Below are positions 54,901 through 62,000 of a stretch of 64,000 bases of DNA, piece by piece. Each line of letters begins with the position of its first letter. Within the stretch, counting starts at the first letter, position 1. Location of the stretch: the NCBI GenBank assembly GCA_025345505.1, contig JANVCC010000261.1, positions 3,606,929 to 3,670,928 of the forward strand, read 5' to 3'. A model generated the notes under the pieces. That model was given only the letters and a program-made list of their open reading frames with translations, was not told where the DNA came from and did not search any database. This DNA is from Todiramphus chloris collaris. Lineage: Eukaryota; Chordata; Aves; Coraciiformes; Alcedinidae. A program made the position numbers and the translations under genes.

Positions 54901-56916
54901 ATAAGGCTGCTGCTGATTTATTTAGACATAGGCATTTGAAGAAAGTAGGTTGAAAGTCTATATTTTATTAAAATTGATTGGCTCGGGAGGAAAGATGTAG
55001 ACCATAGTTTTCAGAATTTCTTGGAAGTGACAACAATGATTCTGCAGAGCAAAGCTCATTTTACAGAAAGCAGATAAACTGGGGTTGAATCCACCTCATT
55101 TAATTTTATTAATCCAAAAGCTAAAGGAGCTTCTTTAGCATCTCCAGATTATGGAGCTTTTTGAGGATGGATGCAGTCTTCTTCTCTTTTCCTAGCCTAT
55201 CATGTAAGCTCCAACAAAGCAGCTGGGTTCTAAAGAGATAAATTTGACATTAATGCCCTCATTTTACAACAGATAGAGAATAAAACAGATCTGTCAATGT
55301 ACTTGCACTGTAAAGGCTAAGATAGGACTCATATGCCAGGTCACTCTTCTCTGGGTTCTCTTGTCGTTAGGGGTACTTCACACAGAGTGAAGTTAATTGC
55401 CACTAAATAACCTATACTAGCATACACTTTAAATAATAACATAAAAATCCTATGAAAATAGTACTGAGGAAAAGAGGCAGGTAAATAAGTGCCTTCAAAA
55501 AGGAATTAACAGAGAAAACAGACAAATCAAAATGCCCTTAATAACAGGCTTTAACATTTGATGATCCCTGAAATGGTCAGGCAGTTGGACTAGATAATCA
55601 TTGTAGGTCCCTTTCAATGGAAAATAGCCTATTTTAAACCCCAAACCTCAAAGGTATCAAGAATGCTTTTTTTTCCAAAGAAATAATCCAGGATGTACTG
55701 TGTTATAGAATGTAGACAGAACATGGGTCTTCTGAGGTATTAAAGCCCATGGACATCCATCAGAGTACTCTTACTTAAAAGCAAGTTTCACATTAATATT
55801 ACATTTTTTTTTGAGACATCTACTCCTTTCAGAATGCTGTCATGATTGAATATTCTTTAGCCTGCTTATTTTCTCTTCCTTCCTAATTTATACCAATTGA
55901 TTACCAGGCCAAAAGTGGTTTTAGCTGCAGTTAGTTCTTAGTTCTAGTGCTCTTCCCATCCCTCCACTTCTATTTTTTCATGGGATCATGGTCACAATTA
56001 AAGATATGGCCAGTTTTCCTGTTCCTAGTCATTCCTAGTTCCTAAACATTGTTTGTGATCCTGACCATACAGGTAACTATCATGATTTTTCCATCATCAT
56101 AATCCATTGACATCATTGTGTAATTTGGTGTAAATTCTTCTGTGTCTCAATGGCTGAAGTTGTGAAAATGCATCAGAAGAATTTGTTCATAGAGAAAATA
56201 AGATTTCCTTTGTACTGTCTACAAATACATTTCATTTATTTTCTTTAAGGCAAAGTTAGCATGAACACAAAAAGTAAAGCACTTCTTCCATCTCTAGTGG
56301 AGGGGGACTGAAGAACTTTGCATTGACATTATGAAACTATACCTATTTTAAGTGAAACTAACTCTCTTACCTCATCAAACCAGAATGGAATTATTTTTCA
56401 TTTTGGTCATCTTCACAGCTTCCCTCCTCTCCCCACCCACCTTTTTCCCATATTTCTGTATTTCCCCCTTGATTTTGCTGAAAAGTGCCAGACGGATTTC
56501 TGGCTCCGCTGATGTTTTCCTTCATGTACAGGCTTTCAGATATAAACACTTCACCAAGAGCACAGATCATAGAAAACATAGTCATCTGCACCTGCATTGT
56601 GCCTAAAGAGGTAAACTGGAACAGAGAGAGGTGAGGGCTAGAGGTGAATACACCTGAGAAATTTCTTTAGTCTTCTACTGCAAAGCCTGTCTGCCCCCAT
56701 AAAGTTGTCAGCTGAATAACTTATATTTGATTATATAATTTGTCTTATTTCAGGAAAAAAAAAAGTAACAAAAAAAAAAAAAGATTTTGCATATAAAAAG
56801 GACTAAAAGTTCATTCATTTTGATTCTACTATTGTTTGAAAAGAAAAATATCTGATCCTACCTCTTCACAGGTGGTCCTGAAATCCATGTGCTATGACAC
56901 AGCAAGTGATATTTGT
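3882..56916 (-). CDS. SNTG1: Gamma-1-syntrophin gene, 5' part (eight exons, partial)
   Basis: Eight exons on the minus strand join to 549 coding bases (183 codons) matching the N-terminal third of gamma-1-syntrophin as I recall it. Order in the gene: 56862-56916, 46828-46962, 35405-35461, 28623-28680, 25990-26033, 25847-25888, 5375-5477, 3882-3964. All introns are GT-AG and every phase closes. Syntrophins are cytoplasmic adaptors of the dystrophin/dystrobrevin complex; the gamma-1 form is mainly neuronal and its PDZ domain is known to bind diacylglycerol kinase zeta. Visible parts: PH1 N-terminal half (about residues 10-54), PDZ (about 57-140) with loop G67-F68-G69-L70 and the class I ligand-selecting His118, then a Ser-rich linker starting the second PH half. 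The PH1 remainder, PH2 and syntrophin-unique domain lie beyond position 1. Identity is from protein recall, not a search; the close match leaves little doubt over gamma-1, with gamma-2 the only realistic alternative. Confidence 0.95.
3965..5374 (-). other. SNTG1: SNTG1 intron of 1,410 bp
   Basis: This intron lies between the end-of-PDZ exon and the Ser-rich linker exon. It has a GTAAGA donor and a TATTAG acceptor in minus-strand sense. It holds AT-rich unique sequence with a 15-base A tract just upstream of the acceptor (about 3986-4000), and I see no gene or mobile element in it. Confidence 0.9.
5375..5477 (-). CDS. SNTG1: SNTG1 exon: end of PDZ domain, codons 122-156 (first base)
   Basis: A 103-nt exon starting [15 protein letters not shown] and ending PLNEDCA plus the first base of Cys156. 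The acceptor ends CTCTTCCAG and the donor is GTAAGA. It encodes the second half of helix alpha-B and the last PDZ strand (TLTVSFL, residues 133-139), then the start of the link to the second half of PH1. Reading past the donor continues about 30 codons before a stop, which would give a short alternative tail only if the intron were retained. Confidence 0.95.
6339..6824 (+). mobile_element. CR1 LINE, 5'-truncated copy with end of reverse-transcriptase ORF
   Basis: The longest repeat in the window. From GTGGCCAGCAGGTC the + strand encodes the last part of CR1 ORF2, with recognisable [29 protein letters not shown] and [14 protein letters not shown], ending in a stop near 6631-6633. The usual 3' UTR follows (AGGTTGGACATTAGGAAG, then GTGGTGGAAGCCTC). 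About 100 bp of the normal 3' UTR is missing near 6790: the GGAGGTGTCCC and GGGGGGTTGGA blocks are absent and the copy passes straight to CCCTTCCAACCCTGAC and a single degenerate octamer. The endonuclease and most of the reverse transcriptase are gone, so the copy cannot move on its own. It is antisense to SNTG1, in the 20-kb intron. Confidence 0.95.
7482..7560 (-). mobile_element. CR1 LINE, 3' tail fragment
   Basis: On the + strand it reads AGAATAACAGAATAATTATG, then GTTGGAAAGGACCTCC and GAGTCCAACCATACC. This is the reverse complement of a diverged CR1 3' end. It is short and strongly 5'-truncated, in the same orientation as the host gene. Confidence 0.8.
7945..7961. repeat. T17 tract
   Basis: An uninterrupted run of T on the + strand, 17 bases, in the 20-kb SNTG1 intron with no mobile-element body recognised beside it. 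Confidence 0.9.
8206..8221. repeat. Short CT dinucleotide run
   Basis: About seven CT units in a row, flanked on both sides by related AACCTCT words. Confidence 0.7.
8801..8820. repeat. A20 tract
   Basis: A pure run of 20 A on the + strand. No recognisable element precedes it. Confidence 0.95.
9874..9908. repeat. A35 tract
   Basis: A pure run of about 35 A on the + strand, the longest homopolymer in the window. Since CR1 lacks a poly(A) tail, it does not come from the local LINE family. Confidence 0.95.
12587..12738 (-). mobile_element. CR1 LINE, 3' tail fragment
   Basis: The + strand carries CACAGAATCACAGAATCCC, GGTTGGAAAAGACCCTTGGG, GTGTCCAACCATTAGCCC and CATCCAAGCGATGTTTAAAC, the reverse complement of a CR1 3' region of the type with the AGAATCACAGAATC end. 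It is oriented with the host gene, and the distal edge near 12738 is uncertain. Confidence 0.9.
14541..14661 (+). mobile_element. CR1 LINE, 3' tail fragment
   Basis: The + strand reads GGTTGGACAGCATCCTGTG, GTGATCCTGCTCTGGCAG, GGGGGGTTGGACTAGC, and ends with octamer-like ATTCTGTGATGCTGTGATCC. It is a 5'-truncated, moderately diverged CR1 tail, antisense to SNTG1. Confidence 0.9.
19434..19453. repeat. A20 tract
   Basis: A pure run of 20 A on the + strand. On the minus strand it encodes the Phe run inside the long open frame of 18940-19512. Confidence 0.95.
21555..21675 (-). mobile_element. MIR-like ancient SINE remnant
   Basis: The + strand runs CCTCTATTTCACAGTTAAGG, AAATAAAGAG, then a diverged middle, and GGATTCCAGTCCTGTCTTAC. 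This follows the order of a reverse-complement MIR (cattttacagatgaggaaact, then gattcaaacccaggtctgtct). Divergence is high, as expected of an amniote-age SINE. It is a pattern match from memory, not an alignment. Confidence 0.6.
24176..24227. repeat. 18-bp tandem repeat, about 2.9 copies
   Basis: Units at 24176-24193 and 24194-24211 read TCATATGGACATTTGTAA and TCATATGGACATATGTAA; the third, partial, unit is 24212-24227. Each unit contains the palindrome CATATG. Confidence 0.9.
25847..25888 (-). CDS. SNTG1: SNTG1 exon: PDZ helix alpha-B start, codons 108-121
   Basis: A 42-nt exon (14 codons, phase 0-0) reading [14 protein letters not shown]. The acceptor is TAATAACAG with a thin pyrimidine tract, and the donor is GTGAGC. 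It holds the ING turn that ends the PDZ core and His118, the first residue of helix alpha-B, which in class I PDZ domains contacts the Ser/Thr at ligand position -2. After this exon comes a 20.4-kb intron that separates it from the rest of the PDZ helix. Confidence 0.95.
25889..25989 (-). other. SNTG1: SNTG1 mini-intron of 101 bp
   Basis: It runs from the GTGAGT donor below 25990 to the TAATAACAG acceptor above 25888. It is AT-rich and close to the lower end of common vertebrate intron sizes, while the other complete introns here run from 1.4 to 20 kb. Both flanking exons are certain from the protein match. Confidence 0.95.
25990..26033 (-). CDS. SNTG1: SNTG1 exon: PDZ core, codons 93 (last two bases)-107
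   Basis: A 44-nt microexon-sized exon completing Ala93 and then reading [14 protein letters not shown]. The acceptor ends GTTTTCAG and the donor is a consensus GTGAGT. The L-x-x-G-D-x-I-L-x-I/V-N-G pattern that begins here and continues in the next exon is the classic PDZ core. The next exon lies only 101 bp downstream, an unusually short gap for this gene. Confidence 0.95.
26034..28622 (-). other. SNTG1: SNTG1 intron of 2,589 bp
   Basis: The intron lies inside the PDZ coding region, in phase 1 (it splits codon 93). It contains AT-rich unique sequence and short A or T tracts near 26140 and 26190. I see no mobile element or second gene in it. The small ORFs at 27038-27414 open on both strands have no family resemblance. 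Confidence 0.9.
28623..28680 (-). CDS. SNTG1: SNTG1 exon: PDZ beta-B to beta-C region, codons 74-93 (first base)
   Basis: A 58-nt exon starting [10 protein letters not shown] and ending SKISKEQR plus the first base of Ala93. The acceptor ends CTGTTTTCAG and the donor is GTGGGT, one of the weaker donors in the gene. It encodes the loop after the carboxylate-binding site and strand beta-C of the PDZ domain. One residue differs from recalled human sequence (Ile for Val in PVVISK). Phase 0 at its start and 1 at its end, so it must be spliced with the next exon (44 nt); together they make 102 nt. Reading past the donor stays open for about 60 codons, which is probably chance. Confidence 0.95.
28681..35404 (-). 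other. SNTG1: SNTG1 intron of 6,724 bp
   Basis: The phase 0 intron lies directly after Lys73 of the PDZ loop. It is mostly unique AT-rich sequence. A stretch at about 34981-35110 has an 8-bp inverted repeat and a look that could be conserved non-coding DNA. I see no CR1 copy and no second gene. Confidence 0.9.
35405..35461 (-). CDS. SNTG1: SNTG1 exon: start of PDZ domain with carboxylate-binding loop, codons 55-73
   Basis: A 57-nt exon (19 codons, phase 0-0) reading [19 protein letters not shown]. The acceptor is a polypyrimidine tract ending TTTTCCAG and the donor is GTAGGA. It carries strand beta-A and the peptide-binding loop GGFGL (residues 66-70), the syntrophin version of the PDZ GLGF signature that binds the ligand C-terminal carboxylate. 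Skipping it would keep the frame but remove the loop, so a skipped form would not bind PDZ ligands. Confidence 0.95.
42080..42117. repeat. 19-bp perfect direct duplication
   Basis: ATGTTCTGAATTTAAACTT occurs twice head to tail (42080-42098 and 42099-42117) with no mismatch, suggesting a recent duplication. Confidence 0.95.
44776..44858. repeat. A-rich low-complexity tract with (AAT)n
   Basis: Several AAT units from about 44779 pass into long A runs broken by single G, T and C. The reverse strand gives a spurious Phe/Leu-rich open frame. Confidence 0.9.
46828..46962 (-). CDS. SNTG1: SNTG1 exon: N-terminal PH half-domain, codons 10-54
   Basis: This 135-nt exon (45 codons, phase 0 at both ends) starts [11 protein letters not shown] and ends [10 protein letters not shown]. 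It follows an acceptor ending CTGAAG and precedes a strong GTAAGT donor. It encodes the first beta strands of the split PH1 domain, which in syntrophins is interrupted by the inserted PDZ domain and contributes to membrane phosphoinositide and partner contacts. There is no stop or frameshift. The match to the family is near-complete over the whole length, making this the strongest single exon call. Because both ends are phase 0, skipping it would keep the frame but remove the PH1 half-domain. Confidence 0.95.
50181..50245. repeat. 19-bp tandem repeat, about 3.3 copies
   Basis: CCAGTGACTTCAAGCAAAA repeats at 50187-50205 and 50206-50224, and again at 50225-50243 with one change (AAAA to AGAA). 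A partial copy, CTTCAAG, precedes at about 50180. Confidence 0.95.
52270..52289 (-). mobile_element. Possible CR1 terminal scrap
   Basis: The + strand has CACAGAATCATAGAATCC, which resembles the octamer end of a CR1 element in reverse. Only the tail is seen and no body follows, so a chance match is possible. Confidence 0.4.
55256..55347 (-). mobile_element. MIR-like ancient SINE remnant
   Basis: The + strand starts CCCTCATTTTACAACAGATA, then AGAGAATAAAACAGATCTG, and later GGACTCATATGCCAGGTCAC. The order fits a reverse MIR core and its following region, but the middle is poorly conserved. Confidence 0.5.
55578..55640 (+). mobile_element. CR1 LINE remnant, 3' tail
   Basis: The + strand has GCAGTTGGACTAGATAATC, then GTAGGTCCCTTTCAATGG, close to the CR1 GTTGGACTAGATGATC and GGTCCCTTCCAAC blocks. 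The terminal octamers are decayed. It is an older, short copy. Confidence 0.75.
56862..56916 (-). CDS. SNTG1: SNTG1 first coding exon (28 nt 5' UTR plus codons 1-9)
   Basis: The start codon is at 56888-56886 and codons 1-9 read MDFRTTCEE, against MDFRTACEE in the human protein as I recall it, so residue 6 is Thr rather than Ala. The exon ends at 56862 before a GTAGGA donor. An in-frame TAG at 56894-56892, two codons upstream, fixes this ATG as the first possible start. A pyrimidine-rich acceptor ending in TTTTAG lies immediately above 56916, so the exon probably begins there and carries 28 nt of 5' UTR, with more leader exons upstream. The -3 base of the start context is C and +4 is G, so the Kozak context is only moderate. 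The coding part is 27 nt, phase 0 at its end. The UTR boundary is less sure than the coding part. Confidence 0.88.
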
Positions 56917-57236
56917 CTAAAATGGAGAGAAAGGTTTCATTAGAATGAAAAAGATACTGCAAAAGGTAAAAGTTATCTGAGCTGAGCAATTGCACTTCTC
57001 TTTGTTAGGTCCAGTTGTAGTCATTGCTTAAAAAGAGAAATGATCAATGTTGCAACTGGATTAGGAAGTGTAAGGTGTTCCAAGTTGTTCCTGGTTCTTA
57101 TGAAGCACACAACCTGGTTTCATTGAATATAATCAAAGGAGTGCTTGTGTTCCCACAGCCTCCTCCCTTCTGCCAGGGATTCAAACTTAGTTTTTTTATT
57201 GCAAGTGTAAATGTCTTTGTGGGTTTGTTTTGGTTC

Positions 57237-57257
57237 TTTTTTTTTTTTTTTTTTTTT
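57237..57257. repeat. T21 tract
   Basis: An uninterrupted run of T on the + strand upstream of the first coding exon. It makes spurious Phe-rich and Lys-rich open frames. Confidence 0.95.
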
Positions 57258-58980
57258 ACCATACATAAGAGTATACTGGAAAATAACAGAAATAAAGGCA
57301 ATTGTCACTCTTCAGAACAGCCTCTCTCCTAGAAGACTACTGTTTGTTTTTTCTTTTCTACCCTAATTAAAAACCATCATGCATCAATACCTTTTGTCTC
57401 ACATTTTAGTAACATACGTAATCTCTCTAAGGAAGCCAGTGTCATTTACCAGTGTGCCTACTCTGCAGAAATATTTATGAGCAAAAAAACCCCAGATGTT
57501 AGAAAAGTCAGGAATATGTTTGAGTGCTGGCAAAATGTCATGCGAAATCCTATGATTATTACTTTGAGTGGCCTTTACCCACAGTGTATCCATCCCAATG
57601 CATGCTTATGCATTCACTTATTTATGAGATAAAGCCACTGGAACGGGCTGTTATCAGAGGATAATAACAGTGTCCTGCTGTTCGTTCTATAATAGAAATA
57701 CTCCTGCATCAGTCAATAACAGTTCCAGAAACACTTCCTGGGAAAAACAGTCATTTCAGTCAGTGGCTGAAGAAACAAAACATGTAACAAAACCCTCTCC
57801 ATCAAGTATTTTACTGTTGCTCTGTATTAATTATGTACTTAGCGTTATTTGTATAAATACAGTACTCAAAGCTCCAACACATAATTTGCCCCACTAGTCC
57901 GAGTTTAAAATGAAATGAAAAGCCACACCTCACATTACCTTACACAGTACGAAAAGTAAATGCTGATGGTAATAATAAAAACTCTTAATCTCTTAATTAA
58001 GTCTCTTAATTTGTTTTGCTGCCCTGGATGCAGTTTTATTAAACTCCAGTGCGCGCACATACGAGGTTAATGTTCTGTATTTCCTGAGCTCTGCCTGGTT
58101 CAGAGCTGTGCTCTAGACTAATTTCAAGCAGAGCTAGTCTAGGTTGGCTAGGTCACGATGCAGGAATTTAAATGGGATCCATCATCATTTCTTCCTTATC
58201 AGCTTTAAAAATGCACCAAGAGCCAATAAAGTACTGATATCTGTAATTCTGTTCTCAAAGTGCTCATAAAAAACAAGGTCACTACTACAACCTCAAAGAC
58301 TTTTCTCTTTAGTGGGCCAGTCACTGTGCAATGAAGTATGTTTCCTTCTCATTTTTATGAACTCTCTTTCCGGGCAATGAACAGTCTGAAGTGGGAAAGA
58401 GGCTTTCGTCACCTTAGCAAAGTATTCTGAGGATTTCTTAGCCTTCTAGAACTATAAATGTGTGTACCTTTAAAATATAAACTGAAGTACTATGCAGTGT
58501 TCTCCTTTAGTGGGCCCTGACTATGTCAGGTCAGTAATTCCTACTGCAGTCCAAAGTGGATTGATTTGTTATGTTCTCCCTTATAAATAAAAGTTCAGAA
58601 AAGTTTGGGTTTGAGCAACTTTGGTTCCACAGTCAGTGACAATTCCTCTTTGGTTCTTTTTTAGCTACTCTTTGATCTAAATACTATCTAACACAGGTAA
58701 TTTTAACAACTCAGTATTACTCCATTTCCTTATTTCTGTTGTTTATACGTGTTATGCCTTTATTTACTTATTTCAGAAATATTTGCATTACCATATAAAA
58801 GAGCAGTGAAGAACAACTAGGCTTTGCAGCATCACAGCTGATTGTATATACAGATCACAATCTAAAATAACTCCTCATTCTGCTCACATAATTTATCAAT
58901 CTTAAAAGTATGAAGCTTCACATGAATGCAGAATTCTTTATTGAAAAACCCTTTAACCCTTTTTAAAATCCTTAAAAGAA

Positions 58981-59053
58981 CCCAAACAAATCCAAATCAA
59001 CCAACCAAAAAAAACAACCCAGTCCAACCCTAAACCAAACCAAAACAAAACCC
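58981..59053. repeat. A/C-rich low-complexity tract
   Basis: The + strand is almost only A and C, with repeated AACC, AAAC and CCAAAC words. It has no clear unit length and looks like a decayed simple repeat. Confidence 0.75.
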
Positions 59054-62000
59054 TGAACAAACATTTTAAACACCACTGCCAGTAACTCCACTATGCTTAA
59101 AATTATTTTTGAAAGGCAGGAGCCATAGTTCTCTGTGCTATGTCTTGAGGGCTGTCCTGGCAAACAGAGTCATTGGCCTTCAGAGAGACAGTCCTCAAAC
59201 TACAAATACTGCCTCCCACTATCTGTTGATACTTGATGAACCTACCCACCAATCACCTTGGTGACACTTCCTTTTCTCTCCTACATGCTAGATTACAAAT
59301 AAGTAAAATAAAATATAGAACAAATCCTCTCCCGCTATCCATCTCCTACCAAAATAACTTCTCTGGTTCCCTCAGAAAGGTTACACACAGAGTTTCCTCT
59401 GGGAAAGCTGGTTAAAGGCAATTTTTCATGATCTGTAAAAAGAGCTTTTACTGTTAAAACATTGTCTGAAATGTAAACCTGGAACTGCATAATTCTCCAC
59501 ACAAAATCAGCTGCACTGCAATGAGTGTACCTGTTTCTCAGGCATTCAACAACTCAGTTCCTCATGTTTGCAACAGAGATGCCACTGCTTCTGTATCCCA
59601 CTGTTTCCTACCAATTCTCATCTGCAGCTGCACACAGAGAATTTAAGCCCATTATCGATGTTCTTTTTCTGACCATCAGCAATTTTGTAGCACTTGGTAT
59701 TTTCGAAACAGCACATAGAAGGTTTGATTGCAAAGCACAGTACCTCATAAATCAGCTCGGAAACGTCATTGTTTCCAGCATTTATACCCCAAAGAAACAC
59801 TCTAGACAATTAAATTACAGGAACACATACCATGTATCGTGCTGAAATTTTACGATCTTATGCTGGTAAAATGCCCCAATGATTAGTAATTGTCTCCTCC
59901 TATAATGCATGAAAAAAGGCCAAAAATATAAAACACGATAATTTTTAAGAAGAAACCATTTGTAAAATGATAAACTGTGAAATCCACTGCTAACAGATAA
60001 CCCCAGTCAGCCTCTGGCTAACCTCTGCAACCCCCTTATCTCCAAATCCTAAGCATCTTTCCTGCTCTCTTAGAAGGTTCCTTCAGTCTCATCTAGACAG
60101 CATAGTGGATACCAGCCCCACAGGCCCCTTCAGCCTCAATATTTGATAGGTGTTTTTTTGTCTCTCCCCACTCACTCTTACATTGCTCTGGGACAAAGTG
60201 TGCTCCAGAAAGTGAGACAGAAGATGCCTGTGGCTTTGAAGGGAAGAGGTGCAGAGGAAACAGCAGCCGCGTCAGGACAGAGTAGGATGGGCAAGTACAG
60301 GGGTGGCATGAGCAGTGTGCACTACTCAAAGAGAAAGAATGGCTCCAACAGCAGCGAGGCTTCCTCTGAAAGGGTTGCAAAACACTGCAATCAGAGCTAT
60401 GTAAACAAGCAAGCTTTCAAAAGTTACTTTCCTTCCTTCCGACTTGATTTGCAATCTGCGCTTCCCCCAAAACTGAGTTACCAAACTGATTTAGCTCATC
60501 TCTGCTGATAGCTGTAAAGGAAGGAACACATGACAGACAGGTTGGGAACGGAATTTGACACCCCCTTGACAGGACAAGCAGTTATTCACTACTGAAGAAA
60601 CATTTACCGAGCAATATTATTATGGCATTTGTGTTCTAAAGGGAAATCAATGGCTAAAACATAATGGTAAAGTTGAAGGCTATGGCAGCCCTCAGAGACA
60701 AAGCTTCATTTAGGATAATGCACTGAGCACTTGAGCTATGCTCTGATCTTCTTATAAAAAATCAGGTCACATTCCAGTGGTACAATAGATGTAATTTCAA
60801 AGTGCTTCCATGGCTGAATAATTCCAGTATACTTAACAAAATAAGATAGCAAACAAAAAGAAAATTTCACGTGCACACAAAAGCAGAACGAGACACTTTG
60901 TAAAGTGTTGGGAAGACCACGAGCCAAATAAAATGCTATAGCAGCAATAGTAGGAAACACTTGATTCTCAAGGTAACTGTTGCCAAATAAGAATATAAGA
61001 TTGCATACACAAAGAACAAGTTCATGGACAAACTGCATATGATCAGATGCCATTGAATTTAGCACATGATATCACTGCAACTCATGTATGTCCTACATGC
61101 TGGAGACAGTCACAAGAAATCATCTGAGAAGTGCCTGAATTTCTAACTGGGAAACAGACAAAAAACACCTTTCAAAGGCACAAATACCAGCTCTGCAACT
61201 GATTGAGACAGTAGCTCACTACAAAACTTCATGTTTGCCTTTTCAAGTCCTTCTTGCCTCCATTCTTACCAACATCTTTTCTGCTCTGCATTTTGGCAAT
61301 ACCTGAAGGAACACACATGTAATTTTGTGTGTGTTAGGAAACGAAACACACATATTAGTAACTCTACAGAAGCTATTTCTTTCTTTATTATTTTTTCAGC
61401 AATAATTAAACAACTCAACAAAATAATCTTTATTGTAAATAGGGAAAGAAGGCTTAGAAATTATCCACGGATGTAGCATAGCAGGTAGGTTGTGCTTCGC
61501 AGGAAAGAAATATGTTTTGAGGAAAAAAGAGGCATTATTTTAAATACCAATTCCATGAAGGTTTGTTCATTCCATCCAGCTTGCCTCAAGGTGTTTAGTC
61601 CTGGAAGAGTGGTCACAGGCATGCAGACAGCACACTGCATCAAAGGAGCACTTTAGTAACCACAGATTAATAAAACCCTATTCAGCTACAGTTTTCCAGC
61701 GCACTTAAATTATTATTTGTTTGAACACTGAGTTACTTATGTTCAGTTAAAATGATGATTTTTCATAATTTATGAGAGTAACATATTGGACTCATCTGGT
61801 GAAAAATTTCTCAATGAGTTGGGAACAGAGAAGTCTGTAGATCCAAACGCAGCCTCATACTTCCCTCAGCGTTCAATACATGAAGGGGGAATCTGGATAG
61901 TCCTTGCACAGCATTGCAGCTTTAATTAAGTTGAAAGATGCTTATAAAGTTGGATGCTTATAAACTGCATGTTCTACCTGATAGTTCAAGGACTGAGATG

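Larger units (their letters stand above)
46963..56861 (-). other. SNTG1: SNTG1 intron of 9,899 bp
   Basis: This is the first intron of the coding region, after codon 9. It contains a 19-bp tandem repeat (50181-50245), a probable CR1 tail scrap (52270-52289), a MIR-like SINE (55256-55347), and a CR1 remnant (55578-55640). Otherwise it is AT-rich unique sequence with short chance ORFs. Confidence 0.9.

Noticed and set aside
56352-56606. 84-codon + frame with a signal-peptide-like N-terminus
   Set aside because: No family match and no promoter or splice evidence. It lies just downstream of the first coding exon, in its intron, and reads antisense.
57024-57332. 102-codon + strand frame and Lys-rich minus frames
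   Set aside because: Driven by the T21 tract at 57237-57257, with no conserved domain and no splice context.
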